Source: an uncultured Sutterella sp. (GTDB taxonomy: Bacteria > Pseudomonadota > Gammaproteobacteria > Burkholderiales > Burkholderiaceae_F). From it: a stretch of DNA of 64,000 nt. This document shows positions 40,245-48,971 of this stretch, piece by piece (position 1 is the first letter of the stretch; every line of letters starts with the position of its first letter). The stretch is taken from NCBI GenBank assembly GCA_905197905.1, contig CAJKAP010000007.1:62001-126000 (forward strand). Direction: 5' to 3'. The translations under genes and the position numbers were made by a program. The notes under the pieces were generated by a model. That model worked only from the letters and a program-made list of their open reading frames with translations, did no database searches and was not told the DNA's origin.

Positions 40245-41483
40245 TTAGATGAGCTTTTCGCCCTCTTCATAGGGTTCAGAATTCAATTCGCCTTCCATGG
40301 CGGTTACGACCACTGCAGAAGCAGCGTCACCCACCACGTTAATGGACGTACGGATCATGTCGAGAATACGGTCCACACCAGCGATCAAGGCCACAGCTTC
40401 GAGCGGAATACCGATCTGCGTGAAGACGATGGTCGTCATGATCAAACCAGCGCCCGGCACACCAGCCGTACCGACGGCAGCGAGCACACCCATCACCACG
40501 ACCGTGAGCTTCGTCGTCATGTCCATCGGAATACCGAAGACTTCAGCGGCGAACACAGCGCACACGCCCATGTAAATGGCGGTACCGTTCATGTTAATCG
40601 TGTTACCGAGCGGAATCGAGAAGGAGGAAATCGCTTTGGTTGCGCCTAAACGACGGGTGGAGTCCAAGTTAGCCGGCAAGGCAGCGGCGGACGAGCAAGT
40701 CGTGAAGGCAACGAGCCAAGGTTCGAAAATGCCCTTAACAAACTTCATCACCGGAATCTTCGAGAAGATGCGAACCATCGGCAAGAGGATCACACACACG
40801 AAGAAGACCGTGGCGAGGAAGGAGCTCAGAATCAAGGAGCCAAGCGGCAAGAGAACCGAGAGACCATGACGGCTCACCGTGAAGGCGATCAAGCCGAACA
40901 CACCGATCGGAGCAAAGCGCATCACCGTACCGGTCACACGAATCATCGTGTCGCCAACCACTTCAAAGAAGTTGAGCACGGGTTTAGCACGTTCGCCCAA
41001 AGCGGAGAGTGCGAAGCCGAACATCACAGCAAAGAAGATGATCTGAAGCATGGAGCCTTTGGCCATGGCTTCGATCGGGTTAATCGGCACGATGTTGAGC
41101 AACGTGTCAACGAGCGGCGGCGGAACGATTTCCTTAGCCTTCAAGCCTTCCGTGGAGAGGTCCAAACCGACGCCCGGCTGAATAGCCGAAGCGAAGATCA
41201 AGCCAACGGCAACGGAGATAGCCGTCGTAATCGCGTAGATGAGGAGGGTCTTTAAGGCAACGCGACCAAGTTTGGACGTATCACTAATCCCAGCAGCACC
41301 TGCAATGATGGTAGCGATCACCAACGGGACGACCACCATACGAATCAAACGAATGAACAAATCGCCCAGTGGTTTGAACCACGTCTGAGCGAACTGCGTA
41401 TCGACCATAGCACCAACGATAATACCGACCACAAGGCCGATCATCATCTGCCAGGCCAAACCTAGTTTTTTACCAGAGGACAT
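40245..41483 (-). CDS. Dicarboxylate/amino acid:cation symporter (DAACS family)
   Basis: 412-residue inner-membrane transporter of the GltP/DctA family. Seen: N-terminal PLGDLFIRLIRMVVVPLV, the HP1 serine-rich region (TTCSSAAALPANL), the TM7 motif NTINMNGTAIY (Asp of the usual NMDGT replaced by Asn), and TM8 DMIRTSINVVGD, where the Arg is the carboxylate-binding residue of acidic-substrate members. Substrate is therefore probably aspartate/glutamate or a C4-dicarboxylate, taken up with Na+ or H+; the Asn change may alter cation coupling. Monocistronic, with a palindrome-bearing upstream region. Confidence 0.9.
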   Translation of the reverse strand: MSSGKKLGLAWQMMIGLVVGIIVGAMVDTQFAQTWFKPLGDLFIRLIRMVVVPLVIATIIAGAAGISDTSKLGRVALKTLLIYAITTAISVAVGLIFASAIQPGVGLDLSTEGLKAKEIVPPPLVDTLLNIVPINPIEAMAKGSMLQIIFFAVMFGFALSALGERAKPVLNFFEVVGDTMIRVTGTVMRFAPIGVFGLIAFTVSRHGLSVLLPLGSLILSSFLATVFFVCVILLPMVRIFSKIPVMKFVKGIFEPWLVAFTTCSSAAALPANLDSTRRLGATKAISSFSIPLGNTINMNGTAIYMGVCAVFAAEVFGIPMDMTTKLTVVVMGVLAAVGTAGVPGAGLIMTTIVFTQIGIPLEAVALIAGVDRILDMIRTSINVVGDAASAVVVTAMEGELNSEPYEEGEKLI

Positions 41484-42013
41484 ATTTTTCCCACCCTTAT
41501 GCTAAAAATTGTCCGATTGAAGAAAGTTCTTAGAGATATAGAGGTACGCTAAGAATGTAAAGGCAAGAGTTTTTCTTGCTTTTTTGATTGTATTGCCTTG
41601 CTCTTAACGTAACGCTAGAGAAAAACCCTAGGGTTTGGAGAGGAAGATCCGCGATGTGCTCATAAGAGAGGCGATCACGTAAGGAAATATTGCAAAATTT
41701 GACGATCATCAAAAGAAAATCCGATTTTATTTAACTATCAGTTAGATAGTTTGTTAAAAATCCTCATCTTTTTTGCGGAGATGTTTCTGAAAAATTAGCT
41801 CTATTGGATTGCGTCGAAAGAATGATTTGCGAAAAAAACGGTTTTTGCGCTTCTTTTCTTCGGGATTTTGCTAGGAGAGAAAGCGTGAGAAAAAACGAAT
41901 AATTGACTGAGGTCGGGTAAAATTCAAGAACCACAAGCGAGAAGAGGGCGGTGAGTGCCTCTTAGCGCGCGGCTGGTCAGAAGGCCAGCATTCTGAATCA
42001 TTAAGGAAGTGCT
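41484..42013. other. AT-rich divergent region, symporter/xseB
   Basis: 530 bp with no convincing gene. Holds the CCCTAGGG palindrome at 41623-41636, an inverted repeat AACTATC (41733-41739)/GATAGTT (41745-41751) in AT-rich sequence, and a TAAAAT (41918-41923) that may be the xseB -10. The rest is unassigned. Confidence 0.5.
41587..41636 (-). promoter_or_regulatory. Putative symporter promoter with 14-bp palindrome
   Basis: Perfect palindrome AAACCCTAGGGTTT (41623-41636). Reading on the minus strand, 8 bp later comes a weak -35 (CGTTAC) and, 16 bp after that, TACAAT (41592-41587) as -10, about 104 bp before the symporter ATG. The arrangement suggests an activator or repressor site just upstream of -35. 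A related site lies before the reductase gene at 45499-45522. Confidence 0.4.
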
Positions 42014-42271
42014 ATGTCAGAGAAACAGAAACCCGTTGAGTCGTTGAGTTTTGAAGAAGCCATGGAAGAGATCGAACAGATCACGGGCAAACTCACTTCG
42101 GGGAATCTTACGTTACGAGACTGCGTTGATAGCTATCAACGTGGTGTAGCATTAGTGAAACGTTGTCGAGACGAGCTCCAAGAGGCTCGTGAACAAATTC
42201 AAGTCTTGCAGGCCGACGCTAACCCCACGGTAGCAAAAGACTTCGTAGACGACGAAGAAGATACGCTCTAA
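42014..42271 (+). CDS. xseB: Exodeoxyribonuclease VII small subunit
   Basis: 85 residues; FEEAMEEIEQITGKLTSGNLTLRDCVDSYQRGVALVKRC is the family pattern (quoted region residues about 19-56, split motifs SFEEAMEEIE and LRDCVDSYQRG). Small helical partner of XseA (not in this window). AAGGAAG upstream of ATG 42014. First gene of xseB-ispA-dxs. Confidence 0.93.
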   Translation: MSEKQKPVESLSFEEAMEEIEQITGKLTSGNLTLRDCVDSYQRGVALVKRCRDELQEAREQIQVLQADANPTVAKDFVDDEEDTL

Positions 42272-42314
42272 AGAGAAAAAAGAGCGCAAGCATAATTCTG
42301 AAAAGGCAAGTGAG

Positions 42315-43238
42315 ATGGTTGAGAGTCGTCCAAATTTTCAAACCTGGGGCCAAGAAAAGGCTGAGCACTTTGAGCGCTATGCAGAACTTCATCTGCCCCA
42401 GTCAGGAACTGGTCCCAATGAGCTCATCGACGCAATGCGCTATGCGGTATTGGGTGGCGGAAAGCGTATTCGCTCTTTGCTCGCTTACGCAGCGGGTGAA
42501 GTCTCTCGCGCCGAAGAAGGTGTGCTCGATTCGGTAGCCCTCTCGCTAGAATGTATTCATGGCTATTCGCTCGTGCACGACGATATGCCTGCGATGGATA
42601 ACGACACGCTTCGTCGTGGGAAACCCACCGTGCATGTTAAGTTTGGAGAGGCCACCGCGCTCCTTGCTGGTGACGCACTCCAGTGCCAAGCCTTTGAAGC
42701 CTTAAGCCAAATGACGGCTGAACCTGCTATGGTATTGCGATTGGTGAAGACCCTTTCTCACGCCTCTGGCGTTCGAGGCATGTGTGGCGGGCAAGCGTTT
42801 GACTTAGCCATGGTGGGAGAAAAACCTGGCATTGAAGAGCTCTCGCAAATGCAAGCCTTAAAGACGGGTGCTTTGATTGAAGCGGCGGTCTTGATGGGCG
42901 CACAAGCGGGGGAATGGGACCGCTTGGCAGATTTCACCAAAGAAGCGCTTTTAGAATACGCTGACCATTTGGGGGTTGCGTTCCAAGTGGTAGACGATAT
43001 TTTAGATTGCACTGCCGATAGCCAAACATTAGGCAAAACGGCAGGAAAAGATGAAAAAGACGACAAACCCACTTGGGTGTCGTTACTTGGTCTAGAAGGC
43101 GCTCGCGCGCGAGCTGAAAGCTTGCACCAAGCCGCGCTTGCCGCGCTAGACCGTATCAAGCAAGATCGTTTTGTCGCGCCAGACGCAACGGTGCGCCTCA
43201 AAGAAATTGCTGATTACGTGGTTTTGCGTAAGTTTTAA
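42315..43238 (+). CDS. ispA: Farnesyl diphosphate synthase (polyprenyl synthetase)
   Basis: 307-residue all-helical prenyltransferase making farnesyl-PP from DMAPP and IPP. First Asp-rich motif HDDMPAMDNDTLRRGKPT and second VDDILDCTAD are intact, along with GGKRIRSLL and CGGQAFDLAM. Lies between xseB and dxs, as in many proteobacteria; supplies isoprenoids for undecaprenol and quinones. Confidence 0.96.
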   Translation: MVESRPNFQTWGQEKAEHFERYAELHLPQSGTGPNELIDAMRYAVLGGGKRIRSLLAYAAGEVSRAEEGVLDSVALSLECIHGYSLVHDDMPAMDNDTLRRGKPTVHVKFGEATALLAGDALQCQAFEALSQMTAEPAMVLRLVKTLSHASGVRGMCGGQAFDLAMVGEKPGIEELSQMQALKTGALIEAAVLMGAQAGEWDRLADFTKEALLEYADHLGVAFQVVDDILDCTADSQTLGKTAGKDEKDDKPTWVSLLGLEGARARAESLHQAALAALDRIKQDRFVAPDATVRLKEIADYVVLRKF

Positions 43239-43337
43239 GTGAATAAAGAAGTTTCTCCACTAAGAGAGGGATTTTCTTTTAGAAAATTTTGTGTCACTAT
43301 ACAATGATGGCCGTGTGGCTAAGCCTAAGGAAGAAAA

Positions 43338-45215
43338 GTGACTTCGTATCCTGTATTAGAAAAGATCAACGACCCTAAAGATCTTCAAGCTTTAGATGAA
43401 AAAGAATTACCAGAATTGGTGACTGAGTTGCGCCAATTCTTAGTCGACTCCGTCTCCAAGACGGGGGGACACCTCTCGAGCTCTTTGGGCGCCGTGGAAT
43501 TATCGATTGCCTTACATCGAGTGTTCAACACCCCAGACGATCGTTTGATTTGGGACGTTGGACACCAGGCTTATGCACACAAAATTTTGACTGGTCGCCG
43601 TGAACAAATGGGCACATTGCGCCAGAAAAATGGTCTCTCTGGCTTTCCAAAACGCACTGAATCCGAATACGACGAATTCGGCACAGGGCACTCTTCCACT
43701 TCCATTTCTGCCGCTCTCGGGATGGCGGTTGCTGCGAAACTCGAAGGCAAAAAAGATCGCTGGCACGTTGCGGTGATTGGCGACGGTGCTTTGACTGGCG
43801 GGATGGCGATTGAAGCATTGAACGATGCGGGCTTTTATAAGTCTGGCGTCAAGCTTCTCATCATTTTGAACGACAATGAATGCTCGATTTCGCCACCTGT
43901 GGGCGCGATTTCAGCTCACTTGGCGAAGATGGTCTCAACGCGCACCTATATGGAGTGCCGTGAACTCTCGAAGAAGATTTTGAAGCCCGTGCCTGGTCTC
44001 TGGAAGATCGCGAAGCGCATGGAACAAAATGCCATCTCCTTTATGAGCCCGCCCTCGAACCTCTTTTCGAGTTTTGACTTGAATTACTACGGTCCGATTG
44101 ATGGGCATGATGTCAACGGCTTAATCGAAGTGCTCTCTAATTTGAAGCAGCTCGATTGTCCTTGCGTGCTCCACATCGTAACGAAAAAGGGTCACGGGTA
44201 CGAGCTCGCTGAAAAAGATCCGACGGCTTATCACGGCGTAGGGAAATTCGATCCCGCGGTGGGGTTGGTGAGTGGCCCCAAGGGTGCTCCCACCTATACA
44301 CAGGTCTTTAGTCAGTGGATTGAAGAGAAGGCCGCTGCTGATGAGCGTCTTTATGCTATCACCCCAGCCATGCGCGAGGGTTCTGGCTTAGTGCAGTTTG
44401 AAAAGCTTTTCCCAGATCGTTATCGTGACGTCTCGATTGCGGAGCAGCATGCGGTCACGTTTGCCGCGGGGCTCTCTTGTGAAACGATTCGCCCAGTGGT
44501 GGCGATCTACTCCACCTTTATGCAACGCGCCATGGACCAGATTATCCATGACGTCGCCTTGCAGAATCTGCCCGTCCTCTTTGCGGTGGACCGTGGCGGC
44601 TTGGTGGGGGCGGATGGGGCAACGCATCATGGGTTCTTTGATATTCCGCTTCTGCGTACCGTGCCTAACATGACGGTGATGGTCCCCTCGGACGAAAACG
44701 AATGCCGTTTGATGTTAAATACGGGTTACGAATTGGGCACCCCTGCCTCGGTTCGTTATCCGCGTGGCAAGGGTCCGGGCGTAAGCCCCACGGCAAAACT
44801 TGACGAAACGATTCCTATCGGGAAAGCGCGTCAGTTGCGCCACGGGAAGAAAGTCGCCATCTTGGGCTTTGGCTCCATGGTCTCTCGCTGTTTAGAAGTA
44901 GCGGATACCTTTGATGCCGCTGTCTACGATATGCGCTTTGTGAAGCCCATTGATAAAGAGACGATTCTCGAGGCGGCTAAGAACTTTGACTTACTCGTCA
45001 CAGTGGAAGAAGGGGTGCTCGCAGGCGGTGCGGGTTCCGCAGTCCTTGAAGTGCTCTCTGAAGAGGGCGTGGTTGTGCCAGTCCTTCGTCTAGGTCTTCC
45101 GGATGAATTCTTGGAGCAGGGCACACAAGACGAACTTTTGGCAGATGTGGGCCTCTCGGTTGAGGGGATTCGTGCCTCGATTCAAAAGCGCCTCGAAGCG
45201 CTCAATCTCGCCTAA
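43338..45215 (+). CDS. dxs: 1-deoxy-D-xylulose-5-phosphate synthase
   Basis: 625 residues from GTG 43338 (AGGAAG 5 bp upstream). Thiamine-PP enzyme joining pyruvate and glyceraldehyde-3-P, first step of the MEP isoprenoid pathway. Seen: GGHLSSSLGAVELSIALHRVF, TPP motif GDGALTGGMAIEALNDAG ... LNDNECSISPPVGAIS, FDLNYYGPIDGHDVNGL, and the transketolase C-domain (EQHAVTFAAGLS; HHGFFDIPLLR). Directly downstream of ispA in the same pathway. Confidence 0.97.
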   Translation: MTSYPVLEKINDPKDLQALDEKELPELVTELRQFLVDSVSKTGGHLSSSLGAVELSIALHRVFNTPDDRLIWDVGHQAYAHKILTGRREQMGTLRQKNGLSGFPKRTESEYDEFGTGHSSTSISAALGMAVAAKLEGKKDRWHVAVIGDGALTGGMAIEALNDAGFYKSGVKLLIILNDNECSISPPVGAISAHLAKMVSTRTYMECRELSKKILKPVPGLWKIAKRMEQNAISFMSPPSNLFSSFDLNYYGPIDGHDVNGLIEVLSNLKQLDCPCVLHIVTKKGHGYELAEKDPTAYHGVGKFDPAVGLVSGPKGAPTYTQVFSQWIEEKAAADERLYAITPAMREGSGLVQFEKLFPDRYRDVSIAEQHAVTFAAGLSCETIRPVVAIYSTFMQRAMDQIIHDVALQNLPVLFAVDRGGLVGADGATHHGFFDIPLLRTVPNMTVMVPSDENECRLMLNTGYELGTPASVRYPRGKGPGVSPTAKLDETIPIGKARQLRHGKKVAILGFGSMVSRCLEVADTFDAAVYDMRFVKPIDKETILEAAKNFDLLVTVEEGVLAGGAGSAVLEVLSEEGVVVPVLRLGLPDEFLEQGTQDELLADVGLSVEGIRASIQKRLEALNLA

Positions 45216-45254
45216 CTTCTCGTTAAGTCTCTGAGAAATCACTACTTTTTTGAA

Positions 45255-45292
45255 GTCCCGTTGATCCTTGGTCCGATCAGCGGGATTTTTTT
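45255..45292 (+). terminator. Terminator of dxs
   Basis: GTCCCGTTGATC / GATCAGCGGGAT (two G-U pairs), 8-nt loop, followed by TTTTTTT; 39 bp after the stop. Confidence 0.88.
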
Positions 45293-45619
45293 CACGCTTA
45301 TTTTTCGAAAAGTTGGGGGTAGCTCCTAGCTTTTCTCCTCTCAGTTTCCCAGTTTTGATTAAGTTATTGATTTATAAGGAAAAATTTTAAAATATACTCT
45401 AGACCTAGTTCTCCAAGGAGAGAGAATTACTCCTTCTGGAGGGGTAAAAGTTGAGAAAAATTGCGCATTTTTGGGTGAAATGTTCAAAAAAATTGTCAAA
45501 ACCCTAGGGATATTCCTAGGAATTTTGTCTCTTGACCTGTGGGAGACCCTCAGTCTTAAAGTTTCTTCCATGCTTTTTTAATCACAGCGAAATTCGTTTC
45601 GCGCACTTCGAGGTCAACA
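45293..45619. other. AT-rich region upstream of the flavin reductase gene
   Basis: 327 bp, no gene seen. Contains TTGATT (45367-45372) with TAAAAT (45388-45393) at 15 bp, a possible early promoter, and downstream the double CCTAGG element with TTGACC (45532-45537) followed at about 18 bp by TTAAAG (45556-45561), a possible second promoter. GAGGTC before ATG 45620 is the ribosome binding site. Confidence 0.45.
45499..45522 (+). promoter_or_regulatory. Tandem CCTAGG palindromes upstream of flavin reductase
   Basis: AAACCCTAGGG (45499-45509) followed, centre to centre 12 bp on, by the perfect 10-bp palindrome TTCCTAGGAA (45513-45522). The second ends 9 bp before TTGACC, a candidate -35. The first shares 11 of 14 bases with the palindrome upstream of the symporter gene. 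Likely operator for a dimeric regulator; the regulator is not identified. Confidence 0.4.
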
Positions 45620-47584
45620 ATGACAAAAGAACTTTCTCGCCGTGCCTTTTTGCGCACAGGTTTAGTCAGTGGTGCGACTTTGGCCGCCTCTCCTCTCGTT
45701 CACGCTGCTGGTGGTATCTATAAGCCGGGGACTTATTCCGCTAAGGCCGCTGGTATTGGTGACGTGACCGTCACGATGACGTTTGATGAAAACAAAATCA
45801 CGAACGTGGTGTTGGATGTAGCCAATGAAACTCCGTCGATTGGCCAAGCTGCTGCCGAAACGTTGAAGAAGCAGTTGATGAGCCTTCAGAGCGCTGAAAT
45901 TGATGGCGTCTCTGGTGCCACCATTACGTCTCGCGCTGTTCATCAGGCCGCTGCCAAGTGTATCGCCCAAGCTCGTGGCGAAATCCCAGTTGAAGTCATC
46001 ACCAAGAATGAAGAAAAGGATGACGGCGACTGGCTCGGCAAAGCTCCTGAAATCGCTGAAAAAGATATTGTTGCGACGCACGACACCGACATTCTCGTCG
46101 TGGGTTGCGGTACGGGCGGTATGTTCGCCGTAGCCGCCGCTGCTGAAGCTGGTGGCAAGGTGATCGGTATCGATCGCTTCCCAGTGGGCACTGGCGTTCG
46201 TGAAGACTTGGGTGCTATTGATTCGCGCTACCAGAAGAAGTGGGGCACGAAGATTGACAAGTTTGACTTCATCACGATGGCTACGCAGTACGCTGGCGGC
46301 CATATCCAGCAAGATTTGGTGAAGCTCTGGTGCGAACAGTCTGCTGAAGCCATTGATTGGTTGGGTGACCGTTTGGAAGAACGTGGCATCGAACTCTGGC
46401 ACGAAGCAGGCGACAAGGATGACCATACCCGCTATGAACACTTCGCCACGGGTCACTCTCCTCGCTTGCCGCGTGGCAAGGATGGCAAATTCACCGTTAC
46501 GTTGAGCCAGGTCATCGCTGACTACGCGCTTAAGAAGGGTGCTCGCTTTGACTACAGCACCAAGATGGTGAAGCTCGAAAAGAATAAAGAAGGTCGCGTC
46601 ACGGGCTGTATCGCTCAGAATGGCGAAGGCAAATACGTGCGCTACAACGCCAAGAAGGGCGTGATTGTGGCAACGGGTGGCTACGCTAAGAACATCAAGA
46701 TGATGGAAGCGCTCCAGCCTTGGAACCTTCGTGTGGTGGGTCGTACGGGTGCTATGCCTGGCGCTCACGGTGACGGTATCCGCGCTTGCCTCTGGGTTGG
46801 TGCCAAGATGGACGAAACCCACTCCGCTTTGAAGTTTGACCGCTGCGCAATCCGCCCGAATCAGACGCCTGGCGTTGAAACGATGAACTCGGGTGATTCC
46901 GGTTTCTTCTGGATGGGCTCTCAGCCTTGGCTCAAGGTGAACGCTGACGGTAAGCGCTTCATGAATGAATCGGGTACCTACGAAAATATTCTTCACGCTG
47001 ACGAATACCAGAAGGGTCACAGCCACTACACGCTCTTTGATAGCAACTGGGTGAAGTACGCCGAACAATTCAAGATGCCCGGCTGCTCTCGTATGTTCCC
47101 GTTTGCTAACGGCGCTGACCCCAACATTCCTTGGCAGGTCGTTGAATCGAAGATGCTTCCTGGCTTGATCGAAAAGGGCTTCGTGGTGAAGGCCGATACG
47201 ATTGAAGAACTCGCTCAGAAGCTCCAATTGCCAGTCGAAACCTTGAAGGCCACGATCGCTCGCAACAACGAACTCTACAAGAAGGGTGAAGACGTGGACT
47301 ACGGTAAAGAAGCCCACCGCCTCTCCCCGATCGATAAGGCTCCGTTCTACGGTGCTAAGAATACGGGCTGGTTGCTCTGCACGTTGGATGGTATCCAGAT
47401 CAACACCGACATGAACGCTATTGACACGGAAGGCAACCCCATCCCGGGTCTCTATGTGGTCGGTAACGACAGTGGCAGCTACTTTGCGAACGAATACCCG
47501 AACCTTGCCACGGGTATGGCTTGCGGTCGTACGGTGACCTTTGGTCGCATCGTGGGTCGCAACCTCGCCAAAGCGAAAGCCTAA
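45620..47584 (+). CDS. Tat-exported FMN-binding, FAD-dependent reductase (fumarate-reductase-like)
   Basis: 654 residues. Tat signal SRRAFLRTGLVSGATLAASP with HAA cleavage site (about residue 30); an FMN_bind domain with the covalent flavinylation motif DGVSGAT (Thr101, ApbE-type); then an FAD_binding_2 domain starting ILVVGCGTGG (residues about 158-167). The layout is that of extracytoplasmic reductases such as urocanate/fumarate reductases, which accept electrons from a quinol-linked cytochrome. No haem motif CxxCH is present. The C-terminal catalytic segments of fumarate reductases (HxMGG and GANRLGGN) are replaced here by LLCTLDGIQIN and NEYPNLATGMACGRT, so fumarate is doubtful as the substrate. 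Highly biased codons imply strong expression. Followed by a porin. Confidence 0.88.
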   Translation: MTKELSRRAFLRTGLVSGATLAASPLVHAAGGIYKPGTYSAKAAGIGDVTVTMTFDENKITNVVLDVANETPSIGQAAAETLKKQLMSLQSAEIDGVSGATITSRAVHQAAAKCIAQARGEIPVEVITKNEEKDDGDWLGKAPEIAEKDIVATHDTDILVVGCGTGGMFAVAAAAEAGGKVIGIDRFPVGTGVREDLGAIDSRYQKKWGTKIDKFDFITMATQYAGGHIQQDLVKLWCEQSAEAIDWLGDRLEERGIELWHEAGDKDDHTRYEHFATGHSPRLPRGKDGKFTVTLSQVIADYALKKGARFDYSTKMVKLEKNKEGRVTGCIAQNGEGKYVRYNAKKGVIVATGGYAKNIKMMEALQPWNLRVVGRTGAMPGAHGDGIRACLWVGAKMDETHSALKFDRCAIRPNQTPGVETMNSGDSGFFWMGSQPWLKVNADGKRFMNESGTYENILHADEYQKGHSHYTLFDSNWVKYAEQFKMPGCSRMFPFANGADPNIPWQVVESKMLPGLIEKGFVVKADTIEELAQKLQLPVETLKATIARNNELYKKGEDVDYGKEAHRLSPIDKAPFYGAKNTGWLLCTLDGIQINTDMNAIDTEGNPIPGLYVVGNDSGSYFANEYPNLATGMACGRTVTFGRIVGRNLAKAKA

Positions 47585-47601
47585 ATAACGACTTAGTCCT
47601 T

Positions 47602-47680
47602 CCTAGAGACCCGTACTCCGCGTTAAGGCGAGAGTATGCGAGGTACGGGTCTCTAGGGCAATCCTCAAAAATTTTTTAGA
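47602..47680 (+). terminator. Long inverted repeat after the flavin reductase
   Basis: Perfect 15-bp arms CCTAGAGACCCGTAC (47602-47616) and GTACGGGTCTCTAGG (47643-47657) with a 26-nt loop that can pair further, followed 10 bp later by AAATTTTTTAG. Probably the terminator of the reductase gene, though larger than the others in this window. Confidence 0.7.
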
Positions 47681-47752
47681 CCTCAATCTTAGTAAGCCGC
47701 GGAAAACCCTCCCCCCTTACAAGAACACTCAACCTATTGAAGGAAAGACATT

Positions 47753-48877
47753 ATGAAATCCCGCGTATTCTCTGTCGCTCTTTTGAGCGCAATGGCCGCC
47801 ATGGCCTCGAGCCAAGCCTCTGCCACCAATGTGGAACTCTATGGTGTGGTTGACTATGGGATGTCGATTCAGAACCGCTCTTATGCTGATGATTCCAGCG
47901 CTACTGTGACCGCAATGAAAACGGGTCAGTACTTGGGTCCGCGTTTCGGTTTGAAGGGTACGGAAGACTTGGGCAATGGCGTGAAATTAGGTTTCGTGCT
48001 TGAAAGCGGTTTCGATGGCGATACTGGCATGATGGGCCAGGGTGGTCGTCTCTTTGGTCGCGATGCTCGCTTGTACTTGGAAGGTGATTTTGGTTATCTC
48101 TCCTTCGGTCGTATGGGTCCTGTCGTTGGTGGCAATGGTCCCTATGCTCTTTTTGGTCGTTTGATGAACCCGTTCTCCTGTGGTTGGGCAGACGTTGGTG
48201 GCACGCTCCAGTTGATGGCTTTGGGCTATCCGTACGTGGATAATGCTGTGGCTTATCGTTCCCCGAAGTTTGGCGGCGTTGATGCGACGCTTCAATATTC
48301 CTTTGGTACTGACGTGAGCCGTTATGGCTCTGGCAATGAAGGGACGTCGAGCGTTGAACGTATGTATAGTGGCGCTCTTCGTTACCAGAATGATCGCGTG
48401 TTGATCGCCGCTGGTATTGAACGTATTAACCAGGCTCAGCCGGCTGCTCGTGAAGCTGGTCTCGATGATTCGATTTCCTACAACTTGGGCGGTAACTTCG
48501 ATGCTGGTTGGGCCAAGCTCTACGCTTATGGTCAGTATTCCAAGAATTACTCTGCCGCTGCTAAGACCACGATCTTTGCTGTTCCCTCTGGTGTTGACGG
48601 CTACGGTGTGATTCTCGGTGCTGAAAAGCGTGCTTTGGGTGGTAACTTCTTGACGTCTATCGGCTACGGTAGCTACAAAGGAAGCCATGATCGCGACATG
48701 ACGATGAAGACCTATCAGGTTGCTTTAGGTTACCACTACTCCTTGAGCAAGCGCACCACGCTTTACACGGCCGCTGATTGGATTCGTTCTGACTACTCTG
48801 ATGCCTATAAGAATACGCATCCGAAGGCTATGAAGGGTGTCTATGAATTCATCTTCGGTATCTCTCACAAGTTCTAA
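47753..48877 (+). CDS. Gram-negative porin
   Basis: 374 residues; signal peptide MKSRVFSVALLSAMAAMASSQASA, mature start NVELYGVVDYGMS typical of Burkholderiales/Neisseria general porins (16-stranded trimers), alternating aromatic beta strands throughout, L3-like region with GRMGPVVGGNGPYALFGRL, and the outer-membrane C-terminal signature ending in Phe (FIFGISHKF). GAAGGAAAG ribosome binding site before ATG 47753. Allows diffusion of small solutes across the outer membrane; highly expressed by codon use. Confidence 0.94.
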   Translation: MKSRVFSVALLSAMAAMASSQASATNVELYGVVDYGMSIQNRSYADDSSATVTAMKTGQYLGPRFGLKGTEDLGNGVKLGFVLESGFDGDTGMMGQGGRLFGRDARLYLEGDFGYLSFGRMGPVVGGNGPYALFGRLMNPFSCGWADVGGTLQLMALGYPYVDNAVAYRSPKFGGVDATLQYSFGTDVSRYGSGNEGTSSVERMYSGALRYQNDRVLIAAGIERINQAQPAAREAGLDDSISYNLGGNFDAGWAKLYAYGQYSKNYSAAAKTTIFAVPSGVDGYGVILGAEKRALGGNFLTSIGYGSYKGSHDRDMTMKTYQVALGYHYSLSKRTTLYTAADWIRSDYSDAYKNTHPKAMKGVYEFIFGISHKF

Positions 48878-48903
48878 TAAGCTCCTAAGGTGATTTTTTC
48901 TCC

Positions 48904-48932
48904 CCTCGTCCCGAATGTCTCCCGGGACGAGG
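48904..48932. terminator. Hairpin between porin and MerR-family gene
   Basis: CCTCGTCCCG / CGGGACGAGG, perfect 10-bp stem with 9-nt loop, 26 bp after the porin stop. No proper T-tract on either strand; probably still the porin terminator or a 3' stabiliser. Confidence 0.6.
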
Positions 48933-48971
48933 ATCACCGATTTCTTTGGGCAATCTTTAGAAGACAACGGT

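Noticed and set aside
45662..47317. 551-codon reverse-strand open frame opposite the flavin reductase
   Set aside because: Antisense shadow; the forward protein has a Tat signal, flavinylation motif and FAD site.
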